DNA of 40,655 nucleotides from Acidobacteriota bacterium (lineage in GTDB: Bacteria; Acidobacteriota; UBA4820; DSQY01). The position numbers were made by a program, and so were the translations under genes. The stretch covers positions 1-40,655 of the forward strand of contig JBFMHB010000025.1 in the NCBI GenBank assembly GCA_040752915.1, read 5' to 3'. The notes under the pieces were generated by a model, which was given only the letters and a program-made list of their open reading frames with translations, made no database searches and was not told the origin of the DNA. Below are positions 8,208 to 15,965 of this stretch, piece by piece; position 1 is the stretch's first letter; each line of letters begins with the position of its first letter.

Positions 8208-9354
8208 GTTCTGGACGGGACGACTCCCCCTCGGTGCGGCCTCGCTCCTCCTGGCAGGCTCCCTCGCCCTGACGCACGGGGTGCAAAGCCGGCCCGACGA
8301 GACGCCTCTGGATTCCGAATCGTGGGACCTGTTCCGGCGCGTGTTCGGCATGATCCTCAAGGACTATGTGGACCCGAAGGCGCCTCGGGAGATCATCCGC
8401 GGGGCGCTCCAGGGAGCGGCGGCGGCGGCGGGCCCCGAGTCGGCCTACATCTCGCCGGAGGAGGTGGCGGCCTACCGGTCCCTTGGCGCTTCCACCGGGT
8501 CCCTTCCCCTCTACGTCACGAAGGGAGAGGATTTCGCCCGGATTCTGGCGGTGTACCCCGGAAGCCCGGAGACCCTCCGGCCGGGGACGATTCTCCGGTT
8601 CATCGGTTCGGCCTCCACCTACGACCTCACCTATCCGCAGGTCCTCTCGGCCCTCAGGGGGAAGCCGGGGGAGGCCGTCTCCGTGACGCTCATGGATCCG
8701 GAGACGTGGCAGTCCCAGACCCTCTCGGTCACCCGACAAGCGCCCCTGCCCCCCCGGGTCCTCGGCCTCCCGGGCGGAGCGGCGGCGCTGGTCCTCCCTT
8801 GCCTGGAGGCCGCCCCGTCGGACGCGGTTCTGCAGGCCCTGGCGAAGGCGACCGGGCCCGTTCTCGTGGATCTGAGACAGTGCGCCTCTTGCGACGGGGC
8901 CGCCGCCGCCCGCTGGGCCGGCGTTTTGCTCGGCCCCGGAAGGGGACCCCGCTTCAAGGGGCCCGGCGGCGGCGAGAGGCGCGAAGAGACCACCGGCCCT
9001 GGAGTGCTGGCTGGAAAGAAGATTCGGGTTCTCGTGGACGGCAGCACCGCAAGGGCGGGAGAGGCCCTCGCCGCGGCTCTCGTGGAGGCGGGGGGGCTCC
9101 TCGTGGGACAGCCGACGTACGGGACCGCCGCCCGGGTCGAGGAGTTCCCCCTGTCCGACGGCGGCCTCCTCCGCATGGCCACGGCCTACTACCTGGCGGC
9201 GGACGGCACCCTCCTCGAGGACAAACCCATGCACCCGGCCCTCGCGTTGACGCCCGCTCCGGGGGAGCCCCTCGAGCGAATCTACGCCGCGGCCCTGAAG
9301 GCCCCTCCGGCCCCGGAGCGCCCCCAGGATGGCCACCCGAAGCCGGGCACGTAA
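8197..9354 (+). CDS. S41 (CtpA/Prc-like) protein lacking the catalytic residues
   Basis: The 385-residue secreted protein has the S41 layout: signal peptide, N-terminal helices, a poorly conserved PDZ-like segment (about 100-175) and the tail-protease domain. Active members have T/S-A-S-A-S-E with the Ser nucleophile and, 25 residues on, the Lys in F/YGKGxxQ. Here the matching segments read STARAGE (Arg286 in place of Ser) and PTYGTAARVEE (Thr310 in place of Lys, Val in place of Gln). All three are gone although the surrounding fold (FPLSDGGLLRMATAYY) is kept. The position between an EnvC-like factor and a YibQ-like deacetylase matches ctpA. A scaffold role is inferred. Confidence 0.8.
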   Translation: MTTRFWTGRLPLGAASLLLAGSLALTHGVQSRPDETPLDSESWDLFRRVFGMILKDYVDPKAPREIIRGALQGAAAAAGPESAYISPEEVAAYRSLGASTGSLPLYVTKGEDFARILAVYPGSPETLRPGTILRFIGSASTYDLTYPQVLSALRGKPGEAVSVTLMDPETWQSQTLSVTRQAPLPPRVLGLPGGAAALVLPCLEAAPSDAVLQALAKATGPVLVDLRQCASCDGAAAARWAGVLLGPGRGPRFKGPGGGERREETTGPGVLAGKKIRVLVDGSTARAGEALAAALVEAGGLLVGQPTYGTAARVEEFPLSDGGLLRMATAYYLAADGTLLEDKPMHPALALTPAPGEPLERIYAAALKAPPAPERPQDGHPKPGT

Positions 9355-10267
9355 GCGGCCCCGGGGCTCCGTCCCACCCTGGGTTTTCCTCCTTCTGGGC
9401 GCACTCCTGGTCGGTGCCCTTCTCCTCCGCTCCAAAGTCCATCCCCCCCGGCCGCCGGAGGAGAGTCCGCCGCGGGACTCGTCCTACGCCGATCCTCCGA
9501 AGGGCCGATCTCCAAGGTCCGGAGAGGCGCGTCCTCTCCTCCGGAAACCGACCCCGTCCGGAACGGGAGTTCCCTCCGCTCCTCGCATCGGCAGGGTGGG
9601 CCAGGCGGTTCTGGCCGTCGTGCTCGACGACGTGGGCCAAAGCCTGGATCTCGCCGAAGCGGCCTCAGGGCGGCTCCCGGCCCCGGTGACCTTCGCCGTG
9701 ATCCCCTTTCTGCCGGCCTCCGAAAGCTCCGCGCGGCTCCTTCACGGCCGGGGCTTTCCCGTCATCCTCCACGCGCCCATGGAACCGCTCGGTCCGCGCC
9801 GCTGGCGTGCCACCCCCGGCACCCTCCTGACGGGGATGGCCGCCTCCGAAGTGGAGCGGATTCTCCTGCGGGACATCGAGGCCGTTCCCCACGCGGAGGG
9901 CGTCAACAATCACATGGGCTCCCGCGCCACCCAGGATGCGGACCTGATGAGGGTCGTCATGGGGGTTCTGAAGGAGCGGGGGCTGTACTTTCTGGACAGC
10001 AGGACCTCGCCCCTCACGGTGGCCCACGAGGCCGCCCGGGAGGCGGGAGTCCCGAGCGCCTCCAGGGCCGTCTTCCTTGACGGAGAGGACGACGTGGGTG
10101 CTATCATGGCCCAGCTGGATACGCTCGTGGCCCGGTCGAGGAAGGAGGGAGCGCTCGTGGGCATCGGTCACCTTCGCCCGAATACGGTGGAGGCCCTCGC
10201 CCGGCGCATGCCTTACTGGTCTTCCCGCTCGGTCCGGTTCGTCCCCCTGAGGGAGGTGGTTCGGTGA
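9329..10267 (+). CDS. Divergent polysaccharide deacetylase family protein (YibQ-like)
   Basis: The 312-residue protein has an N-terminal membrane anchor (about 17-35), a Pro-rich linker and a divergent polysaccharide deacetylase domain. Diagnostic motifs are intact: AVVLDDVGQS, HAPMEPLG, GVNNHMGSRAT and FLDSRTSP. The family sits beside envC and ctpA in many Gram-negative genomes and is thought to act on envelope glycans; the substrate is not established. It overlaps the S41-like gene by 26 nt and the kinase gene by 4 nt. Confidence 0.88.
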   Translation: MATRSRARKRPRGSVPPWVFLLLGALLVGALLLRSKVHPPRPPEESPPRDSSYADPPKGRSPRSGEARPLLRKPTPSGTGVPSAPRIGRVGQAVLAVVLDDVGQSLDLAEAASGRLPAPVTFAVIPFLPASESSARLLHGRGFPVILHAPMEPLGPRRWRATPGTLLTGMAASEVERILLRDIEAVPHAEGVNNHMGSRATQDADLMRVVMGVLKERGLYFLDSRTSPLTVAHEAAREAGVPSASRAVFLDGEDDVGAIMAQLDTLVARSRKEGALVGIGHLRPNTVEALARRMPYWSSRSVRFVPLREVVR

Positions 10268-11943
10268 CGGCCCAGGGAACCCCGGGGACTCTCCCCACGG
10301 CCATCGGGAAATACCGCATCGAGCGCGTCCTGGGTCGGGGGGCCATGGGGGTCGTGTACCTGGGGCGGGACCCCACCATTGACCGCCCCGTGGCCATCAA
10401 GATCGTGGTCCTTCCCGACGGACTCGACGCCCACAAGATCGCCGAATTTCGGGAGAGATTCCTCCGCGAGGCGCGGGCCGCCGGCCGGCTCAGCCACCCC
10501 GCCATCGTGACCGTGTACGAGGCGGATGACGGCTCCGCTTCGGGCGTGCCCTTCATCGCCATGGAGTACGTGGAGGGGCTTCCCTGGAACTACAAGGTGC
10601 GCCAGGGCATCAAGCAGGATCCCGACGCCATCCTGCCGCTCTTCAGGGAGATTGCCTCCGCCCTCGACTACGCCCACAAGAACGGGGTCGTCCACCGGGA
10701 CATCAAGCCCGCCAACATCGTGCAGACGCCGGACGGCCACGTGAAGCTCATGGATTTCGGCATCGCCAAGGTCCCCACCTCGGAGCTCACCCGGGAGGGC
10801 CAGTTTCTCGGAACGCCCGCCTACATGTCTCCCGAGCAGGTCATGGGCAGGCCCGTGGACGGCCGGGCCGACCTCTTCTCGCTGGGAACCGTCCTCTACG
10901 AGCTGCTGACCTGCAAGAAGCCCTTCCCGGGCGAGGACATCAGCACGGTCACCTACCGGATTGCCCGCGACGAGCCCGAGCCCCTCCTCGAGCTGAATCC
11001 GAGCCTCCCCCCGGAAGTGGTCCAGATGGTCCGCCACCTCCTCGAGAAGGACCCCCAGCGCCGGTACGCCACCGCGGGCGAATTCGTGGAGGACATCGAC
11101 GCCTACATGGCGGGCGCGGCCCTCCCCCACGCGGGGACGGCCCTCGACAACGCATCGGCCGGAGTCGCGGAGCCGACCCTGGTGGCGAACGGTCCGAAGG
11201 CCCTCCCGCCGAAAGGGGCCCCGGCGCCCGTCCGAACCCCGCCTCCGCTCGCCCCGACGCCGCGGCGGCGTCTTCCCCTCGCCGTGGCCGTGGGCGGGGC
11301 CCTGCTGGGCCTCGTTGTTCTGGGGGCCGTGGTCCTCGGTGCGGCGGCGCTCTGGTCCAAGGCCCGATCGGGCGGACCGACCGGGCAAACGGCGGAGCCG
11401 GCTCCTGTGGCAAGCCAGACCCCCGCCACGACGCCTCAGGAAGCCCCTCCCGGTCCGGCCTCCCCTCCCGCGGCTCCCGCCTCCGGCGGTACCGTGCAGG
11501 AGCCAAAGGAGACCCAGCCGGTCCAGCCGGTGAAGCCCAGGCGGCCGCCCCCCCCGAAGACGGAGCCCAAGCCCGAGAACGCGGTCCCGGTCCGGCCCGC
11601 CGAGCCGGCGACGCATCCCGCCGTCAAGCCCCCGGAGCACGCCCTGGTTGCCTACACGTTCACGAGCAAGATCCTCAAGGGCGGGTTCAAGATCAAGGTG
11701 GACGGGAAGGACGTGGTGGCGCGGGACATCCAGCGGAAATTCACACTGAAGGACGAGACCTACACGGGGACCTTCACGGTGCCTCCCGGACCGCACGAAG
11801 TGTCCTTCGAGATTCAGACGGACATTCAGAACGTCTCGGGGTCCCACGCCGAATCCCGCACCTTCGAGGCGGGCCAGCGCCTCACCCTCAACATTCGAAT
11901 GACCCGGCTCAACAAGGAGCTCAGTTTTGCGTGGGTGGAGTAA
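10264..11943 (+). CDS. Membrane Ser/Thr protein kinase with extracytoplasmic C-terminal domain
   Basis: The 559-residue product starts at a GTG inside the previous stop (GTGA). A Hanks-type kinase domain spans about residues 17-280 and looks active: GRGAMGVVY (nucleotide loop), VAIKIV (Lys), HRDIKPANI (catalytic loop), DFGIAK and APE-like SPEQ. A single membrane helix lies at about 337-365, then a long Pro/Ala linker, then about 100 residues of predicted beta structure with no PASTA repeat. That tail could sense an envelope signal. The position among envelope genes suggests division or wall control, which is inference. Confidence 0.9.
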   Translation: MTAQGTPGTLPTAIGKYRIERVLGRGAMGVVYLGRDPTIDRPVAIKIVVLPDGLDAHKIAEFRERFLREARAAGRLSHPAIVTVYEADDGSASGVPFIAMEYVEGLPWNYKVRQGIKQDPDAILPLFREIASALDYAHKNGVVHRDIKPANIVQTPDGHVKLMDFGIAKVPTSELTREGQFLGTPAYMSPEQVMGRPVDGRADLFSLGTVLYELLTCKKPFPGEDISTVTYRIARDEPEPLLELNPSLPPEVVQMVRHLLEKDPQRRYATAGEFVEDIDAYMAGAALPHAGTALDNASAGVAEPTLVANGPKALPPKGAPAPVRTPPPLAPTPRRRLPLAVAVGGALLGLVVLGAVVLGAAALWSKARSGGPTGQTAEPAPVASQTPATTPQEAPPGPASPPAAPASGGTVQEPKETQPVQPVKPRRPPPPKTEPKPENAVPVRPAEPATHPAVKPPEHALVAYTFTSKILKGGFKIKVDGKDVVARDIQRKFTLKDETYTGTFTVPPGPHEVSFEIQTDIQNVSGSHAESRTFEAGQRLTLNIRMTRLNKELSFAWVE

Positions 11944-12553
11944 GGCCCTCGCCGTCTTCCTTCCGGTGACGCTTTTCGGCTGTTCGGCGAGGCTGGCCCC
12001 CCAGGACTGGCCCGCGGCGGGGAACTCCTGGTCGGGGCGGGGGAGGTTCATCCTGAGCCGGGGGACCCGCGGCTTCACGGCCCCGTGCGCCTTCGCGCTG
12101 GATCCCTCCTCGGGGGCGCGGGTGGAGGTCCGGGATCCCTTCGGGGCCACCCGTCTGCTCCTCTTCGTGGGCCCCAGCGAGGCCACCGTGGTGGATCCGG
12201 CCACCGGCCGGTTCGGACTGTGGCGGGGCTCCTCCGACGCCTTGCCCTGGTCCCCCTCGGACCTCTGGTCGGCCATGACCGGGCGGCCCCCTGCAGGAGC
12301 CCGGGTCCTCCGCCGGGAGGGCGGTCTGGAGGCTGCGTGGAGCGGCCGGACGGGAAGGATCAAGGCCCTCCTGCGGGAGCCCGTGGAGGGGACGGGGGAA
12401 TCGGTGCTCCGGGCGCGTGGAGGAGCCGTGCTGACCTTCCGCGTGGAGGGGCTATCAGGCGCCCCCTTCGATCCGGCGGTCCTCTTGCCCCCCGGAGAGC
12501 TGTTGCAGACTCCCGCCGATCCGGCCGAACTGCTCTGGGGCCTCGCGCCGTGA
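11927..12553 (+). CDS. LolB-like outer-membrane lipoprotein (candidate)
   Basis: The 208-residue product starts MRGWSKALAVF and has a lipobox LFGC, so Cys19 should be lipidated. The remainder is beta-rich with segments such as SGRGRFILSRGTRGF and RVEVRDPFGATRLLLFVG, which resemble the LolB/LppX-type half-barrel. LolB inserts lipoproteins into the outer membrane. The call leans on synteny: lolB-ispE-tRNA-Gln-prs is the classical order, and here ispE, tRNA-Gln and prs follow. Sequence similarity alone is weak. It overlaps the kinase gene by 17 nt and ispE by 4 nt. Confidence 0.55.
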   Translation: MRGWSKALAVFLPVTLFGCSARLAPQDWPAAGNSWSGRGRFILSRGTRGFTAPCAFALDPSSGARVEVRDPFGATRLLLFVGPSEATVVDPATGRFGLWRGSSDALPWSPSDLWSAMTGRPPAGARVLRREGGLEAAWSGRTGRIKALLREPVEGTGESVLRARGGAVLTFRVEGLSGAPFDPAVLLPPGELLQTPADPAELLWGLAP

Positions 12554-13458
12554 GCCCCCTTCGGGTCCACGCCTGCGCCAAGTTCAACCTGGGCCTTGAG
12601 GTGCTGGGGAGGCGCCCGGACGGCTTCCATGAAATGCGGACGGTGATCCAGTCCCTCGCGCTGTCCGACGTCCTCGACGTCTATCCAGCCCCCTCGGGTC
12701 TCGCCCTGGAGTGCAGCGATCCGTCCCTTCCTTCCGGGGAGGAGAACCTGGTGATGAGGGCCGCCCGAATGCTTCAGGAGGCCTTCTCCTGCAGGAAAGG
12801 CGCACGCCTTCGTCTCCTCAAGCGGATACCCGTTCAGGCCGGCCTGGGCGGGGGGAGCGCCGACGCCGCCGCGACCCTGCTGGCCCTGTCGCGGCTGTGG
12901 AGGCTGCCCGGCCGTCCCGCGGACCTGATGCCACTGGCGGCGAATCTCGGGAGCGACGTGCCCTTTTTCCTCTGCGGCGGGACGGCGCTGGGCGTGGGAC
13001 GAGGGGAGGAGGTCTACGCCCTGCCGGACGCCCCCCGCCTGGAGGTCGTGATCGCCCTGTCCCCCCGCGGGATGCCCACCGCGAGGGCCTATGAACAGCT
13101 CGACGGTCGGTTGACACGGGCAAACAGGGTCCATACAATACAAGAGATCGTTCAGGGCATCGCCGAAGGGAAGGTGGGAGAGGGGCTTCTGTTCAACCGC
13201 TTTGAGGAGGTGAGCGGGCAGCCGGAAGGGGACGCCGCGGCGCTCCGCCGCGCTCTGGAGAAGGGCGGGGAGGGGAGGCTGTTGCTTGCGGGGTCGGGTT
13301 CGGCATGGCTGGGGCTCTTCTCCAGCCGGGAGCCGGCCCAGGAATCCGTAAGGAGGATGTCGCACCAGGGCAGCAGGGGAATTCTCACGCACACGCTCAC
13401 GCGGAAGGACTACTGGGAGTTGACGATTCCGAGCCAGGAAAAGGAGAGTCTGAGATGA
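12550..13458 (+). CDS. ispE: 4-diphosphocytidyl-2-C-methyl-D-erythritol kinase
   Basis: IspE phosphorylates CDP-methylerythritol in the MEP isoprenoid pathway. The 302-residue GHMP kinase shows the substrate segment ACAKFNLGLEVLGRRPDGFH, the ATP loop PVQAGLGGGSADAAA and the C-terminal AGSGSAWLGLF loop. The start is a GTG overlapping the previous stop (GTGA). The C-terminal about 25 residues are slightly longer than usual. Its stop overlaps the spoVG start (ATGA). Confidence 0.95.
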   Translation: MSPLRVHACAKFNLGLEVLGRRPDGFHEMRTVIQSLALSDVLDVYPAPSGLALECSDPSLPSGEENLVMRAARMLQEAFSCRKGARLRLLKRIPVQAGLGGGSADAAATLLALSRLWRLPGRPADLMPLAANLGSDVPFFLCGGTALGVGRGEEVYALPDAPRLEVVIALSPRGMPTARAYEQLDGRLTRANRVHTIQEIVQGIAEGKVGEGLLFNRFEEVSGQPEGDAAALRRALEKGGEGRLLLAGSGSAWLGLFSSREPAQESVRRMSHQGSRGILTHTLTRKDYWELTIPSQEKESLR

Positions 13459-13790
13459 AAATCACCGACATCCGGATCTTCCCAGTGGACGAGCCCAAAC
13501 TCAAGGCGTTCGTCTCCATCATCTTCGACCAGAGTTTCATCGTCAGCGACATCAAGATCATCGAGGGCAACAGCGGCCTGTTCCTGTCCATGCCGAGCAA
13601 GAAGCGGAAGGACGGGACCTTCAAGGACATCGCGCACCCCCTCAATAGCGAGACGCGGAAAATGATGGAGGACGCGGTGATCGCGGCCTACAAAGAATCC
13701 GCGGGAAACAAGCCCGCCATGTCCGCTCACGCGGCCGAGGAGGCCTCGTTCCCGGAGGCGGATCCGGCCATGGCCTCGGAATCGCACTGA
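13455..13790 (+). CDS. spoVG: SpoVG family regulator
   Basis: SpoVG is a small nucleic-acid-binding regulator best known from Firmicutes and Borrelia. The 111-residue product matches from the start (MKITDIRIFPVDEPKLKAF) through FLSMPSKKRKDGTFKDIAHP and NSETRKMMEDAV. The last about 25 residues are an Ala/Glu-rich tail. It is the last gene of the purA operon; a strong terminator lies 24 nt downstream. An ispE-spoVG link is also known in Bacillus, where the two genes are near neighbours. Confidence 0.95.
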   Translation: MKITDIRIFPVDEPKLKAFVSIIFDQSFIVSDIKIIEGNSGLFLSMPSKKRKDGTFKDIAHPLNSETRKMMEDAVIAAYKESAGNKPAMSAHAAEEASFPEADPAMASESH

Positions 13791-13814
13791 GAAAGCCAGC
13801 CAGGGGAAGGCGAG

Positions 13815-13842
13815 AGGGGCCCGCCGGGCCCCTTTCTTTTTT
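13815..13842 (+). terminator. Intrinsic terminator after spoVG
   Basis: AGGGGCCC, loop GCC, GGGCCCCT (13815-13833) is followed by TTTCTTTTTT-like sequence. It closes the purA-to-spoVG operon. Confidence 0.85.
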
Positions 13843-13968
13843 CCCCCCCGAGGTCCGTCGGCGATCCGCGCTCCTCCGACGCGGTCCGGCCCCGGCCGCC
13901 GGATCCAGCGCCGCCGTTCCTTCGCGTTTCGGGACGAGGTCATTGCCCGGCATGGGACCGTTCCTTCC

Positions 13969-13977
13969 TGGTACATT
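13969..13977 (+). promoter_or_regulatory. Possible extended -10 upstream of tRNA-Gln/prs
   Basis: TGGTACATT lies about 105 nt before the tRNA in a 291-bp gap that holds no convincing gene. It fits TGn plus a 4/6 -10 box. No -35 match is visible. Confidence 0.25.
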
Positions 13978-14081
13978 GGGGCGGGCTCCAAAGCGCCCCT
14001 CGCTCGCGGAGGTTTCCGCCCTCGCGTTGCCTCCGGAGAAGAATGTGGGTACCCTTGCCTTGGGGTAGGCTCCGACCGGTT

Positions 14082-14156
14082 TGGGGAGTCGCCAAGCGGT
14101 AAGGCACCGGTCTTTGGAACCGGCATGCGGTGGTTCGAATCCACCCTCCCCAGCCA
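14082..14156 (+). tRNA. tRNA-Gln (anticodon TTG)
   Basis: The acceptor arm TGGGGAG (14082-14088) pairs with CTCCCCA (14146-14152). The anticodon loop CTTTGGA sits on a CCGGT/ACCGG stem, giving anticodon TTG. The T arm contains GGTTCGAATCC. The discriminator is G14153 and CCA is encoded at 14154-14156. It precedes prs by 26 nt and is likely cotranscribed with it. Confidence 0.97.
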
Positions 14157-14182
14157 CCCTCACGTGGGAGAAGGGAAAGGCG

Positions 14183-15124
14183 ATGGACGACAAGACCGTG
14201 GTCTTCTCGGGTCGTGGCAACCCCAAACTCGCGGACCGGATCGCCGATTACCTCGGCATTCACCTCGGGAACATCAAACTCACGGACTTCTCGGACGGGG
14301 AGAACTACTGCCAGATCCTGGAGAACGTGAGGGGGCGGGACGTCTTCGTGATCCAGCCCACGTGCCAGCCCGTGAACGACAACCTGATGGAGCTCCTGCT
14401 CATCATGGACGCGCTGAAACGCGCCTCCGTCCAGCGCGTGAACGCCGTGATCCCCTACTACGGGTACGCCCGCCAGGACCGGAAGGACAAGCCGCGCGTT
14501 CCCATCACCTCGCGGATGGTGGCGGACCTCCTCGAGGCCGTGGGGATGGACCGGCTCATCTGCGTGGACGTGCACGCGGCGCAGATCCAGGGGTTCTTCA
14601 ACGTCCCCGTGGATCACCTCTTCGCGGCCCCGGTGCTGATCGCGCACATCGCCAAGATGGGCCTTCCCGACCTGACGGTGGTCTCCCCGGACGCCGGCGG
14701 GGTGGAGCGGGCCCGGGCCTACGCCAAGCGTCTGGGCACGCAGCTCGCCATCGTGGACAAGCGGCGCGAGGTGGCCAACGTGGCCGAGGTGATGAACGTC
14801 ATCGGCGACGTGAAGGGAAAGAGCTGCTTCATCGTGGACGACATCATCGACACGGCGGGCACCTTGTGCGAGACCGTGAAGGCCCTCATGGGCAAGGGGG
14901 CCCGGGCCGTGTACGCCGCCTGCACGCATCCCGTGCTGTCCGGTCCGGCGGTGGACCGGCTCAACGCCTCGGAGATCACGCGCGTGCTCGTCACCGACAC
15001 GATCCCCATCGGAGACAAGATCGTGCGCTGCCCGAAGATCGAGGTTCTTTCCGTGGCCCCCCTTCTCGGGGAGGCCATCCACCGCATCCACGACGAGTCC
15101 TCGGTTTCTTCTCTCTTCGTTTGA
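14183..15124 (+). CDS. prs: Ribose-phosphate pyrophosphokinase
   Basis: Makes PRPP from ribose 5-phosphate and ATP, feeding purine, pyrimidine, His and Trp synthesis. The 313-residue product has the catalytic flexible loop YYGYARQDRKDKPR, CVDVHAAQIQGFF and the PRPP-binding FIVDDIIDTAGTL. The start at 14183 is preceded by GAAGGGAAAGG. Length is standard. The common downstream partners rplY and pth are absent. Confidence 0.97.
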   Translation: MDDKTVVFSGRGNPKLADRIADYLGIHLGNIKLTDFSDGENYCQILENVRGRDVFVIQPTCQPVNDNLMELLLIMDALKRASVQRVNAVIPYYGYARQDRKDKPRVPITSRMVADLLEAVGMDRLICVDVHAAQIQGFFNVPVDHLFAAPVLIAHIAKMGLPDLTVVSPDAGGVERARAYAKRLGTQLAIVDKRREVANVAEVMNVIGDVKGKSCFIVDDIIDTAGTLCETVKALMGKGARAVYAACTHPVLSGPAVDRLNASEITRVLVTDTIPIGDKIVRCPKIEVLSVAPLLGEAIHRIHDESSVSSLFV

Positions 15125-15133
15125 TGCCGCCGC

Positions 15134-15150
15134 GACCCGCAGAGCGGGTC
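15134..15150 (+). terminator. Stem-loop after prs
   Basis: GACCCGC, loop AGA, GCGGGTC form a perfect 7-bp stem 9 nt after the prs stop codon. There is no T-run. It may be a weak terminator or processing site. Confidence 0.4.
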
Positions 15151-15171
15151 CCGCCTCGGGGGGGCTTCTGG

Positions 15172-15843
15172 ATGACCGGTCGTACCGCCGCCGCGGGCGC
15201 CCTCGCGGCCTTCCTTCTCGGCGCCATGGCGATGGACGTCCGCGCCCGGGAGGGGAGCCCGGCGGAGGGGGGCCCCCACGGGGTTCGGATCGGCTGCGAG
15301 GGGCATGTCTTCCCCGGGTATCCCCTTCCCGTTTCCTGGGACCCCTTGCCGGCGGACGTGGAGGAATACGAACTCCTCCTCGAGTGCGGTTCCCCGGCCT
15401 GGGGAAGGTTCCGCCTCACCGAATCCGACAGTCCTCTCCAGACCCACCGGGTCCTCTCCCTCCCGCGCGTCCCGGGGGAGGTGGCCCGGATCGTCCTGCG
15501 CGTGGGGCGAGGCGGCCGGGAGGATACCTGGGCGACGAGCCGGGTCTTCCGGGTTGTGGGCGACCGCGAATCGCCGGCGGCCCGAGCGGTGTGCTCCAGG
15601 GGCGAACTCTGGCTCCAAACGGACGGCGCAAGACCTTCCGGCGCATTGGAATCCGCCGGCGCGGGGCGGATCCTCGACCCCTCTCCCGCCCTCACGGGCG
15701 CCACCGTTCTTCCCGGTCCGGGCGGCCCGCAGGACGGGCGGGAGGACCGGCGGCGCGCGGCCCGATCCGAGCGACGGAAAGCCGCCCTGTCGGCCCGCGA
15801 CCCCGTCGGCCGAACCCCCCTCCTTCTCCCCCTCCGGATTTAG
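15172..15843 (+). CDS. Secreted protein of unknown function
   Basis: Not recognised. The 223-residue product starts with a good signal peptide (hydrophobic run ending AMAMDVRA). It has a short region resembling a fibronectin/Ig-like strand pattern (SWDPLPADVEEYELLLE, about residues 60-77; RIVLRVGRGG, about 105) and a C-terminal half that is Arg/Pro-rich and low in structure. I chose the ATG at 15172, which follows a run of Gs at ribosome-site distance. An in-frame ATG at 15124 overlapping the prs stop is possible and adds 16 residues before the signal peptide. It lies between prs and the TonB-dependent receptor. Confidence 0.6.
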   Translation: MTGRTAAAGALAAFLLGAMAMDVRAREGSPAEGGPHGVRIGCEGHVFPGYPLPVSWDPLPADVEEYELLLECGSPAWGRFRLTESDSPLQTHRVLSLPRVPGEVARIVLRVGRGGREDTWATSRVFRVVGDRESPAARAVCSRGELWLQTDGARPSGALESAGAGRILDPSPALTGATVLPGPGGPQDGREDRRRAARSERRKAALSARDPVGRTPLLLPLRI

Positions 15844-15965
15844 TATCCGGCCCGCTTCCCGCGCCAAGTCGTTTCCATCGAACCCGCGATCGGGGCGGAC
15901 GGCCTTCCGCCCGAGACCGCTGGTATGGACTGCACACCGCCGAGAACACATGGGAGGAGGCGGTC

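Noticed and set aside
9040-9065. Ser283 as an alternative S41 nucleophile
   Set aside because: It is three residues before the aligned position, and no Lys is present at the required place, so activity by the usual dyad is not supported.
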